14,699 nucleotides of DNA from an uncultured bacterium. Its GTDB lineage: Bacteria; Hydrogenedentota; Hydrogenedentia; Hydrogenedentales; CAITNO01. The stretch's first letter is position 1, and every line of letters starts with the position of its first letter. Below, piece after piece: positions 1 to 6,663 of this stretch. The translations under genes and the position numbers were made by a program. The stretch is from the NCBI GenBank assembly GCA_937923585.1, contig CALDSM010000181.1, forward strand, positions 1 to 14,699, in the 5' to 3' direction. The notes under the pieces were generated by a model that saw nothing but the letters and a program-made list of their open reading frames with translations, did not search any database and had not been told where the DNA came from.

Positions 1-47
1 GACCACCGAGATCTACACTCTTTCCCTACACGACGCTCTTCCGATCT
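1..47 (+). other. Illumina TruSeq universal adapter (sequencing artefact)
   Basis: These bases match the 3' 47 bases of the 58-base Illumina P5/TruSeq universal adapter, from GACCACCGAGATC to the terminal CTCTTCCGATCT. The match ends exactly where aconitase-like coding sequence begins. This is untrimmed adapter at a contig end, not genomic DNA. Any reading frame through it is spurious; the reverse strand gives the well-known artefact peptide GRASCRERV. The adapter sequence is recalled from general knowledge, and the match is read directly. Confidence 0.98.
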
Positions 48-48
48 C

Positions 49-2097
49 CTGCTTCAATTCATGTCCGCCGGGCGGGCAAAGGCGGCCGTGCCGAGCACGG
101 TGCATTGCGACCATCTCATCCAGGCGGAAACCGGCGCGGCGGCGGACCTTGCCAAGGCATTGACCGCAAACAGCGAGGTATACGCGTTTCTGGAGTCCGT
201 GTCCAACAAGTACGGCATCGGCTTCTGGAAGCCCGGCGCGGGAATCATCCACCAGGTGGTGCTGGAGAACTACGCCTTTCCGGGCGGCATGATGATCGGC
301 ACCGACTCGCACACGCCCAATGCCGGCGGACTCGGCATGCTGGCCATTGGCGTCGGCGGCGCCGACGCGGTGGACGTGATGGCCGGGATGCCCTGGGAAC
401 TCAAGTTCCCCAAACTGATCGGCGTGCGGCTCAAGGGCAAACTCAGCGGATGGGCCTCCGCCAAAGACGTGATTCTGAAAGTGGCGGGCATTCTGACCGT
501 GAAGGGCGGCACGGGCGCCATCGTCGAGTATTTTGGCGAGGGCGCGGAAAGCCTCTCCTGCACCGGAAAGGGCACCATCTGCAACATGGGCGCCGAAATC
601 GGCGCGACCACGTCCGTGTTCGCCTTTGACAGCGCAATGGCCCGCTATCTCGAGGCCACCGGCCGCGCCGAGATCGCGGCCGCGGCGCGGGAGATAGCCG
701 CCCACCTGCAGCCCGACCCGGAAGTCTACGCCGATCCGGTCACCTACTACGACCAGATTATCGAAATAGACCTGGGCGCTTTGGAGCCCCACCTCAACGG
801 CCCGTTCACGCCCGACCTTGCGACGCCCGTCTCCCGAGTGAAGGAGATGCTGGCGGTCGAGGCCTGGCCGCGCAGGGTCGAGGTGGCCCTGATCGGCTCC
901 TGCACCAACTCCTCCTACGAGGACATGGCCCGCTGCGCCTCCATTGCCCGCCAGGCCAAGGAGAAGAAGATCCGCGCAAAGGCCGAGTTTACCATCACGC
1001 CCGGTTCGGAACTGGTCCGCTACACGCTGGAGCGCGACGGCCTGGTGGCCGATTTCGAGGCCATCGGCGGGGTTGTGCTGGCCAATGCCTGCGGCCCCTG
1101 CATCGGCCAGTGGGCGCGCCACCGCGACGGCGCCGAAGACGAACCCAACACGATTGTCACCTCGTTCAACCGCAATTTCGCCAAACGCAACGACGGCAAC
1201 CCCAAGACCCACGCGTTTGTTGCCTCGCCCGAACTGGTGACCGCGCTCGCGCTGTCGGGCGACCTCGCCTTTGATCCCGCAAGGGACACGCTGGTCAACG
1301 AGGACGGCATTGCCGTGATGCTTGACCCGCCCGTTGGTGATGAACTGCCGAAGAAGGGGTTCGCCTGCGAGGACCCGGGCTATGTGGCGCCCGCCGCGGA
1401 CGGCAGCGGCGTGCAGGTCGTGGTTAAGCCCGACTCCAGCCGGTTGCAACTGCTGGAACCTTTCGCGCCGAACAGCGGCGATCTGAAAGGACTGCGCCTG
1501 CTGATCAAGGCCAAGGGCAAATGCACCACGGACCACATCTCCATGGCCGGCCCCTGGCTCCGGTACCGCGGCCACCTGGACAACATTTCGAACAACTGCC
1601 TCATCGGGGCGATTAACGCGTTCAACGACAAGGCAAACTGTGTGAAGAACCCGCTGACCGGCGAATACGGCGAAGTTCCGGCCACGGCCCGCGCCTGCAA
1701 GGCGGCGGGCATCGGCACCGTCGTCGTGGGTGACGAGAACTACGGCGAGGGCTCCTCCCGCGAACATGCCGCCATGGAACCGCGCCACCTCGGCGTCAAG
1801 GCCGTGCTTGTCCGCAGTTTCGCCCGCATTCACGAAACCAACCTCAAGAAGCAGGGCATGCTCGCGCTTACCTTCACCGACCCGGCCGATTTCGAGAAGG
1901 TCCAGGAAGACGACGTAATCAGCATCCTGGGACTGGACAGCTTCACACCCGGCGTGCCGCTGACCGTGGCGTTGCGCCATGCCGACGGCAGGGAAGTGTC
2001 CTTCAAAGTGAATCACACCTACAACGAGGCGCAGATAGGCTGGTACAGGGCCGGCGGCGCGCTCAACCTCATCCGGCAGCAGCAGGCCGAGGTCTGA
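49..2097 (+). CDS. Aconitate hydratase, mitochondrial type, 5'-truncated
   Basis: This enzyme of the TCA cycle isomerises citrate to isocitrate through cis-aconitate using a [4Fe-4S] cluster in the cytosol. The sequence closely follows eukaryotic mitochondrial aconitase (ACO2) from end to end: IHCDHL-like VHCDHL, GTDSHTPN, VKGGTGAIVEY, ICNMGAEIGATTS, and the C-terminal swivel-domain motif GDENYGEGSSREHAA. Numbering from the ATG at 61, the cluster ligands are Cys281 (SCTNSS), Cys344 and Cys347 (ACGPC). Their spacing equals that of human ACO2 Cys385/448/451, so about 104 residues of the human precursor numbering are missing. The ATG at 61 is not the true start: the four codons before it (LLQF) continue the homology up to the adapter. 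The start codon and ribosome site lie outside the contig. The stop is TGA at 2095-2097. It belongs to the AcnA/IRP superfamily branch of mitochondrial type, not AcnB. Confidence 0.97.
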   Translation: MLQFMSAGRAKAAVPSTVHCDHLIQAETGAAADLAKALTANSEVYAFLESVSNKYGIGFWKPGAGIIHQVVLENYAFPGGMMIGTDSHTPNAGGLGMLAIGVGGADAVDVMAGMPWELKFPKLIGVRLKGKLSGWASAKDVILKVAGILTVKGGTGAIVEYFGEGAESLSCTGKGTICNMGAEIGATTSVFAFDSAMARYLEATGRAEIAAAAREIAAHLQPDPEVYADPVTYYDQIIEIDLGALEPHLNGPFTPDLATPVSRVKEMLAVEAWPRRVEVALIGSCTNSSYEDMARCASIARQAKEKKIRAKAEFTITPGSELVRYTLERDGLVADFEAIGGVVLANACGPCIGQWARHRDGAEDEPNTIVTSFNRNFAKRNDGNPKTHAFVASPELVTALALSGDLAFDPARDTLVNEDGIAVMLDPPVGDELPKKGFACEDPGYVAPAADGSGVQVVVKPDSSRLQLLEPFAPNSGDLKGLRLLIKAKGKCTTDHISMAGPWLRYRGHLDNISNNCLIGAINAFNDKANCVKNPLTGEYGEVPATARACKAAGIGTVVVGDENYGEGSSREHAAMEPRHLGVKAVLVRSFARIHETNLKKQGMLALTFTDPADFEKVQEDDVISILGLDSFTPGVPLTVALRHADGREVSFKVNHTYNEAQIGWYRAGGALNLIRQQQAEV

Positions 2098-2134
2098 TTG
2101 GAACAGGCTTGGAGTGGGCGGTGATGTCTGGACT

Positions 2135-2162
2135 TTGACGGCCGTTTCCGGGATAATATTTT
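2135..2162 (+). promoter_or_regulatory. Possible sigma-70-like promoter for the DUF2442/DUF4160 pair
   Basis: TTGACG (2135-2140) is followed after 16 bases by TATTTT (2157-2162), inside an A/T-rich patch unusual for this GC-rich region. It lies about 40 bases upstream of the DUF2442 start. The -35 box is good and the -10 box is weak. It would let the pair be transcribed separately from aconitase. This is pattern matching only. Confidence 0.35.
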
Positions 2163-2168
2163 ACGAAG

Positions 2169-2185
2169 CGGCCGGTATGCGGCCG
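2169..2185 (+). promoter_or_regulatory. Small hairpin before the DUF2442 ribosome site
   Basis: CGGCCG (2169-2174) and CGGCCG (2180-2185) are separated by GTATG and can pair as a 6-bp all-G/C stem. It ends six bases before the Shine-Dalgarno GGAG at 2191-2194. It could be part of the leader or an operator for the following pair, as antitoxin-like operons often carry one next to the start. There is no T-run, so it does not look like a terminator for aconitase. Function is inferred only. Confidence 0.35.
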
Positions 2186-2200
2186 TGATCGGAGACGAGA

Positions 2201-2485
2201 ATGCGTAAGATCGTGGACGTGGCGGCACTTGAAGGTTATCAACTTAGGCTTGCCTTTGACGACGGCAGAGAGGGTGTTGTGGACGTGTCCCACCTCGCGG
2301 GAAAGCCCGCATTCTCCTGCTGGCGGGACCGCAAGACCTTTGAACAGGTACGCATAGGCGACTCCGGCGAACTTCTCTGGGGCGACCAGGTGGATCTGTG
2401 CCCGGATTCACTCTATCTCCGGATGACGGGCATGAGCGTGGAGGACTTGTTTCCCGCCGCAAGGAACGAGGCAATTCATGCCTGA
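2201..2485 (+). CDS. DUF2442 domain-containing protein (putative antitoxin-like partner)
   Basis: A 94-residue protein with the DUF2442 pattern. It has an N-terminal beta-rich segment (LRLAFDDGREGVVDVS, about residues 16-31), a central LAGKPAF / W..R..F region, and the late WGDQVDLCPDSLYL motif (about 67-80). This is the fold called NE0471 N-terminal-like in structural classifications. The start is well supported: GGAG at 2191-2194 lies six bases before ATG 2201. Its last 8 bases overlap the start of the DUF4160 gene, so the two are translationally coupled. These two families often occur side by side and have been suggested as a toxin-antitoxin-like pair. No biochemical role is established that I know of, and nothing here shows which partner would be toxic. 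Confidence 0.88.
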   Translation: MRKIVDVAALEGYQLRLAFDDGREGVVDVSHLAGKPAFSCWRDRKTFEQVRIGDSGELLWGDQVDLCPDSLYLRMTGMSVEDLFPAARNEAIHA

Positions 2486-2738
2486 GATCTGCCGGTTTCT
2501 CGGAGTGGTAATCAAGATGTTCTTCGACGACCACAACCCGCCCCACTTTCACGCCGAGTATGGCGAACATCGTGCCCAAATAGACATTCAGCACGGTTGT
2601 ATTCTTGGAGGCGGCCTCCCTCCGCGCGTGACCGGACTGGTGATCGAATGGGCGACGCTTCACCGGGACGAACTTCTGGAGGATTGGCAACGGGCACAGT
2701 TGGGTGCAGCGCCTCTTAAGATAGCCCCGCTGGAATAG
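2478..2738 (+). CDS. DUF4160 domain-containing protein (putative toxin-like partner)
   Basis: An 86-residue protein covering the whole DUF4160 family length. It shows the conserved N-terminal MPEICRFLG, the FDDHNPPHFHAEY motif (about residues 15-27), a LPPR segment (about 49-52) and the C-terminal pattern LVIEWATLHRDELLEDW followed by the ending I.PLE. Its ATG lies inside the end of the DUF2442 gene (overlap ATGCCTGA, 2478-2485), typical of translational coupling. The HNPPHFH cluster of histidines is a candidate metal-binding or catalytic site, but the function is unknown. The family commonly neighbours DUF2442 and is sometimes listed as a putative toxin-antitoxin component. That assignment is inference here. 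Confidence 0.9.
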   Translation: MPEICRFLGVVIKMFFDDHNPPHFHAEYGEHRAQIDIQHGCILGGGLPPRVTGLVIEWATLHRDELLEDWQRAQLGAAPLKIAPLE

Positions 2739-2799
2739 CGCCCTGTGCGCGGGCATGAGCGTTTGCGTGTGCGCCCGGATTGCGGGTATCGTTTCCCGC

Positions 2800-3948
2800 A
2801 TGGAATCCTCCCAACCAAAGGACGCGTCCCTGCGCGTGCTGCTGCTGGCCGAAAGCCCCTATTTCGGCGGTATCACCTCCCACCTGATCACGCTTGTTGA
2901 AGGGCTGCGGGTACAGAAGGGCATTGTCCCCGTGCTGGCCTGCCTGTCTGGACGCACATCAGACCGCACATTGTTTGAAAGCGCCGCGGCGCGCGGCATC
3001 GAAGTTCTTGAAGTGCCGATGCGCGGACGTTTCGATGCCGGTGTCATCAACAGACTCCGCACGCTGGCGGACAGCCAGCGCGTTAGTCTGGTACACACCC
3101 ACAATTACAGAGCCACACTGCTGGCGGCGGCCGCGCTGCGGCGCCTGCCGCTGGTGGTCACCTGCCACGGGCTGGTCGGTCCGCAGGCACCGGCGAAGAC
3201 ACAGGCGTGGCAGGCGCTCGAACTGCGCTGTCTTCGCCGGGCGCGCGCCGTGATTGCCTGTTCGGAGCAGGTGCGCCGGAACCTGTTTGCGCGCGGCGTT
3301 CCTGCCGCCAGGATCAGCGTGGTCTGCAACGGCGTGGCCGGTCCCGACAGGGCGGCACGCGCCTGCGACAGGGCCGCGCTTCGCGCATCGTTGGGCATCG
3401 GCGGCGACGGGCCGGTGGTGCTGTTTGCCGGACGCATCGTGGAGGGCAAGGGTCTGGGAGTGCTGCTGGAAGCCTGCGCGCAGCGGCGTGAATGGTGCTG
3501 CGTTGCCGCTGGTGACGGTCCGGCGCGCGGAGCGATGGAGGCGCACGCGCGGCGGCTCAAGCTGGAAGTGTCGTTTGTCGGAATGCGGAAGGATATGACG
3601 CCCTGGTATCTGGCGGCCGACGTGGTCGCGCTGCCGTCGCGTTCCGAGGCGTTTCCCATGGTGCTGCTCGAAGCCGCGGCCCATGGACTTCCCGTCATCG
3701 CCACCAATGTGGGCGGAGTGCCGGAAATTGTGATAGACGGCGAGACCGGAGTGCTGCTGCCTGACCCCTCGGCATCAGATACGGTTGAGGACCTCGTTGC
3801 TGCGCTGGACTTGTTGCGCAAGCCAAAGACCCGCGGTGAAATGGGAAGACGCGCCCGCACCCGGTGGGAGAGGGAGTTCACGCCGGAACGCATGGCTCAA
3901 AGCACGTCCGAGATCTACAGTGCTGCTTTCGGGGGTGCGGCGCTCTAG
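2800..3948 (+). CDS. Family 4 glycosyltransferase (GT-B fold)
   Basis: A 382-residue retaining glycosyltransferase that would move a sugar from a nucleotide-sugar donor to a surface glycan or glycolipid acceptor in the cytoplasm. The N-terminal Rossmann domain opens with LRVLLLAESPYFGGITSHL, the usual first strand and glycine-rich loop, and contains HTHNYRATLLA and VVTCHGLVG. The C-terminal domain contains LFAGRIVEGKG, AGDGP, DVVALPS and the EX7E signature (Glu283 and Glu291 in EAFPMVLLE), followed by GGVPEIV and GETGVLL. An upstream in-frame ATG at 2755 exists. I prefer 2800 because homology starts shortly after it and the extra 15 residues (MSVCVCARIAG...) look non-native. Neither start has a clear Shine-Dalgarno. 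A GCGGG/CCCGC hairpin (2782-2799) abuts the chosen ATG. Acceptor and sugar cannot be deduced. Confidence 0.93.
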   Translation: MESSQPKDASLRVLLLAESPYFGGITSHLITLVEGLRVQKGIVPVLACLSGRTSDRTLFESAAARGIEVLEVPMRGRFDAGVINRLRTLADSQRVSLVHTHNYRATLLAAAALRRLPLVVTCHGLVGPQAPAKTQAWQALELRCLRRARAVIACSEQVRRNLFARGVPAARISVVCNGVAGPDRAARACDRAALRASLGIGGDGPVVLFAGRIVEGKGLGVLLEACAQRREWCCVAAGDGPARGAMEAHARRLKLEVSFVGMRKDMTPWYLAADVVALPSRSEAFPMVLLEAAAHGLPVIATNVGGVPEIVIDGETGVLLPDPSASDTVEDLVAALDLLRKPKTRGEMGRRARTRWEREFTPERMAQSTSEIYSAAFGGAAL

Positions 3949-3952
3949 AGCC

Positions 3953-4137
3953 TCCCTTTGAAGATGGAAGGGACATAAACCTTAGATCCCCCCTGGAGGG
4001 GGGGTGCTGCGAAGCAGCGGGGGGTGTATGCCTCCGCATGTGCCCATAACCTACACCCCCCGGCCGTTCAGGCCTTCCCCCCTCGCAGGGGGGACCTTTT
4101 GTCTGCGACTCTTGTCCCTCCCATCTTTGAAGGGGGA
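3953..4137. repeat. Nested palindromic intergenic element (REP/MITE-like)
   Basis: Outer arms at 3953-3974 and 4114-4137 are imperfect inverted copies sharing the core AAGATGG(G)-(A)GGGAC. Inside are further hairpins: C6-tgga-G7 (3988-4004), GCTGC-gaa-GCAGC (4006-4018), a GGGGTGTA arm near 4020-4027 pairing with CTACACCCC at 4051-4059, and C6-tcgca-G6 (4077-4093). The whole block of about 185 bp fills the gap between two convergent glycosyltransferase genes. It has no plausible coding content, and frames through it give low-complexity peptides. It resembles the G/C-run palindromes dispersed in many copies in uncultured bacterial genomes. It may also stop transcription from both sides. Confidence 0.85.
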
Positions 4138-4172
4138 TTTAGGGGGATGTTGAGTTCCGGCAGGCATCCGGC

Positions 4173-5033
4173 CTATCCGCTGCCGTGCATGCACGCCCAA
4201 ATGCGCCACCGGAAGAAGAGCCATTCCATTTTCAGCGCCGTCCAATACAGGTCGCGCGGATAGGCCCGCAGCACCCAGACCGGCGCGGTGAGCAGTTTCG
4301 CCGCGGCGCGAAACACAAGCCGCCGGGTTGACATGCCGAGCATCCGGTAGGCCCGCGCGCCGTCAATGGCCGTGGCATGCACGCGCCGCTCGGCGTCGGC
4401 CCAGTTGGCGCTGAACCGGTGCGGAACCCACACGGACGGATAGAAGACGATCAGCGCGCCCCGGCGGCGAAGCCGGTGGCAGAACTCGTAGTCCTCGGCC
4501 GCCGCCAGCCGTTCTTCAGTAAAGCCGCCCGCGGCAAGGTACAGGTCCCGCCGCATGAGGAAGAATGCGGGGCCGATGTAGTCGCGGCGGTACTCGTTGC
4601 CGGTGGCGAACAGGTGGCGGTGGTGCAGGTAACGCTCCGCCGGCGTGTTCAATGACTCGGGGTGTATGGCGTAGGCGACCACGTCGGCGTGGTGCTTGTC
4701 CCGAGCCCCGAGCAGCTTCAACAGCCAGTCCGCATGCGGAAAGGTGTCGTCGTCGGCAATCACGATGTAACGGCTGCGCGCCATCGCCACGCCCGTGTTG
4801 CGCGCCGGACCGGGTCCGCGGTTCTCCGTGCGCGTGTGGCGGAGCAGTTCCGGGTGTTGCGCGGCATGGCTTGCCAGGATCTCGGGCGTGTCGTCCGTGG
4901 AGCCGTCGTCCACATAAACCGCCTCGAAGTGTACGCCCTTCTGGGACAGCACGGCTGCAAGATGCTCCCTGAGCACTGCGCCGCGGTTGTGGGTCGCCAC
5001 CACCACGCTCACTTCGGGGTCTCTGTCCGCCAT
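4173..5033 (-). CDS. Family 2 glycosyltransferase (GT-A fold)
   Basis: A 286-residue inverting-type glycosyltransferase. The GT-A domain shows VSVVVATHNRG at residues 8-18, VDDGSTDDT with Asp42/Asp43 for nucleotide binding, and NRGPGPARNTGV. A DDD at 94-96 is the metal-binding DXD equivalent. The AAEDYEFCHRLRRRG segment supplies the usual catalytic-region ED motif. The C-terminal quarter is basic and hydrophobic (VFRAAAKLLTAPVWVL, LYWTALKMEWLFFRW), suggesting membrane association. I start the gene at 5033 (MADRDPEV) because AGGA lies about six bases before that ATG. A longer frame to 5084 would add SKSKSK residues encoded by a hexamer repeat, which is almost certainly non-coding. It faces the next GT2 gene divergently and probably works in cell-surface glycan synthesis. 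Confidence 0.92.
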   Translation of the reverse strand: MADRDPEVSVVVATHNRGAVLREHLAAVLSQKGVHFEAVYVDDGSTDDTPEILASHAAQHPELLRHTRTENRGPGPARNTGVAMARSRYIVIADDDTFPHADWLLKLLGARDKHHADVVAYAIHPESLNTPAERYLHHRHLFATGNEYRRDYIGPAFFLMRRDLYLAAGGFTEERLAAAEDYEFCHRLRRRGALIVFYPSVWVPHRFSANWADAERRVHATAIDGARAYRMLGMSTRRLVFRAAAKLLTAPVWVLRAYPRDLYWTALKMEWLFFRWRIWACMHGSG

Positions 5034-5050
5034 GTGTTCCTCGTTCTCTA

Positions 5051-5173
5051 TCTTGCTCTTGCTCTTGCTCTTGCTCTCTATCATTCTTTGTCAACGCTAT
5101 GCGAGCCTCTTTTCCCTTATTAGCCGAACGGGAGTAAGAGTAAGAGCAGGGGCAAGAAATGATGATAGAATAG
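5051..5173. repeat. Hexamer tandem repeat and imperfect inverted partner in a divergent intergenic region
   Basis: Four copies of TCTTGC run from 5051 to 5074, followed by a degenerate copy. An approximate inverted counterpart, rich in GAGTAAG/GAGCAAG-type units, runs from 5131 to about 5155 and is followed by ATGATGATAGAATAG. The left arm read on the minus strand also carries ATGATAG. Two related low-complexity arms therefore face each other across about 55 bases of ordinary sequence. The block lies between the start codons of the two divergent GT2 genes and must overlap their promoters or leaders. I see no strong promoter boxes. It may be a slippage-prone or dispersed intergenic repeat. Confidence 0.75.
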
Positions 5174-5201
5174 ACGGGCGCGCCGCGCAAGGAGAAATGT
5201 C

Positions 5202-6029
5202 TTGGAGGTTTCGCCGCAGGAGAGCGTTCCGCTGGTGTCGGTCATTGTGGCCGTGTGCGCCGATGACCGGCCCGGCCTGTTTCGCGACGCCCTGGACGGT
5301 ATTCTCGCGCAAACCCTCACGGAGTTGGAATGCATCGTTGCCGCGGATGGGCCGCTCACCCCTGAGTTGGAGGCGGTCATTGCCGGTTTCGTGCAAAGGG
5401 ATTCCAGAGTCCGGCGGACCGGCCTGCCCGTGCGCTCCGGACCTGCCGCCGTGCGCAACAGCGCCGTCCGGCGGGCGTGCGGCAAGTACACCGCCATTCT
5501 TGACGCCGACGACACGGCCATGAAGGATCGGCTTCAACGGCAGTTGGACCTGCTCGAATCGTCCGGCCTGGACATCGTGGGAACGCGCTGCCAAACTTTT
5601 GACCCGGAAGGAAACACCGTCGGGCTGCGCAAGGTGCCCGTGGGCGAGACAGTCTTGCGCCGGACCATGTGGCTGCGCAATCCGCTCGTGCATTCCTCCG
5701 TCATGACCCGGACCGCACTGCTTCGCGAGCACCCTTATCCGGAGAACCTGCGCTATGGCGAGGACTACCGGCTTTGGGTGGATTTGGCGCGGCAGGGATT
5801 TCGGATAGACAACCACCCCGATGAACTGGTCCGCTATTGCGTCAATCATGCCCCCAAGGCCCACGGCGGGCGCTGGGGGCGTTTCACCGGCGACGTCGTC
5901 ACCCGCCTGCGCGCCGTGTGGCTGCTGCCCCCGCCCCTTGCCCTGCTCTGCGCGCCCGCCGCAATACTCGTCGCCGCCACCCGGCTGCTACCCAACGCGG
6001 TTTGGCGTCTGCTGCGAAAGATCGCCTGA
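5202..6029 (+). CDS. Family 2 glycosyltransferase with atypical nucleotide-binding loop
   Basis: A 275-residue GT-A glycosyltransferase. The N terminus LVSVIVAVCADDRPG and the segment AVRNSAVRRACGKY followed by ILDADD (DXD at Asp101-Asp103) place it in GT2. RYGEDYRLWVDLARQG gives the ED motif. The usual VDDGS loop reads VAADGPL at about residues 46-52, so the first of the two aspartates is replaced by alanine and only Asp49 remains. A C-terminal hydrophobic segment (about residues 235-260, LLPPPLALLCAPAAILVAA) looks like a membrane anchor. The start is TTG at 5202, supported by AAGGAG at 5189-5194 with seven bases between; the ATG at 5197 is out of frame. It ends 14 bases from the convergent GNAT gene. 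Substrate is unknown. Confidence 0.9.
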   Translation: MEVSPQESVPLVSVIVAVCADDRPGLFRDALDGILAQTLTELECIVAADGPLTPELEAVIAGFVQRDSRVRRTGLPVRSGPAAVRNSAVRRACGKYTAILDADDTAMKDRLQRQLDLLESSGLDIVGTRCQTFDPEGNTVGLRKVPVGETVLRRTMWLRNPLVHSSVMTRTALLREHPYPENLRYGEDYRLWVDLARQGFRIDNHPDELVRYCVNHAPKAHGGRWGRFTGDVVTRLRAVWLLPPPLALLCAPAAILVAATRLLPNAVWRLLRKIA

Positions 6030-6043
6030 AGCAATACCGTGGC

Positions 6044-6550
6044 TTAGCAGCCAAATGCCGCGTGAAAAGAGACGCTCCCCGAGGGCATTGGCAATTCGAG
6101 CGGCAGGACCAGGAAGTATTCCGGTGGAACCCCGGGCAGCACCAGTTCGGGGGTCGGCTCAAACCCAAACCGCCCATAGTAATTGGGGTCGCCCACAAGC
6201 GCAACGCCGCGCGCCCCCCGTTCGCGCAACGCCATGATTCCCCGTTCGATCAGCGCGGAGCCAATGCCCTGGCGCTGGCGCGGGGGCTGGACCGCGAGCG
6301 GCCCGCCGCCATACCAGCCTGCGCTCTTGCCGTCTATAAGCACCTCGGACAGGGCGATATGGCCGATGATGCCGCCGTCTTCCTCGGCAACCAACGAAAC
6401 GGAAAGCGCCCCGGCGGCCCGCAGGGTCTTCACGATAGTGTGCTCCGTCGGAAGCGCTCCGGGGGCATGATGGGGATGGTTCAAGAAGGCCGTGTAGACC
6501 AAATCATTGATCGCATCAAAATCATTTTCACACTCGGGACGAATATTCAA
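6044..6550 (-). CDS. GNAT family N-acetyltransferase, YhbS-like
   Basis: A 168-residue acetyl-CoA-dependent acetyltransferase of the COG3153/YhbS type. It begins NIRPECENDFDAIND. It has VSLVAEEDGGIIGHI on strand 3-4, GPLAVQP, and the acetyl-CoA pyrophosphate-binding loop RQRQGIGSAL (residues 91-100, the Q/RxxGxG/A motif). The family-typical VGDPNYYGRFGFEP follows, then PGVPPEYFLVLPL. The TTG at 6550 is the best start: AAGGAAG (6557-6563 on the complement) lies six bases upstream, and homology begins at the next residue. An in-frame ATG at 6631 would add 27 residues without similarity. The acyl acceptor (small molecule or protein) cannot be told from sequence. It is 113 bases downstream of the large hydrolase gene on the same strand but need not share its transcript. 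Confidence 0.92.
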   Translation of the reverse strand: MNIRPECENDFDAINDLVYTAFLNHPHHAPGALPTEHTIVKTLRAAGALSVSLVAEEDGGIIGHIALSEVLIDGKSAGWYGGGPLAVQPPRQRQGIGSALIERGIMALRERGARGVALVGDPNYYGRFGFEPTPELVLPGVPPEYFLVLPLELPMPSGSVSFHAAFGC

Positions 6551-6663
6551 CGGACGCTTCCTTGTGTACGCGCTCTGGAGGACTTGTTCGCCGGCCTCTG
6601 CCGTCGCACGGGCTTGACCTTGCAGGGGCAAACCGCGGCAACAGACGCTCCCTGTTCCGGCTC

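Noticed and set aside
61..63. ATG at 61 as the aconitase start
   Set aside because: Homology continues upstream through LLQF to the adapter boundary, and the protein would lack about 104 residues of human precursor numbering.
13..2016. 667-codon open frame on the minus strand
   Set aside because: It is antisense to the clearly homologous aconitase gene, runs into the sequencing adapter and arises from high GC at third positions.
4024..4263. Small frames through the nested palindrome
   Set aside because: They are low-complexity translations of G/C runs and overlap the end of the minus-strand GT2 gene.
5051..5080. CRISPR-like array
   Set aside because: The units are six bases long and contiguous, without spacers; no cas genes are present.
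5034..5084. N-terminal SKSKSK extension of the minus-strand GT2
   Set aside because: It is the translation of a hexamer repeat; the internal ATG at 5033 has a ribosome site and starts just before the conserved domain.
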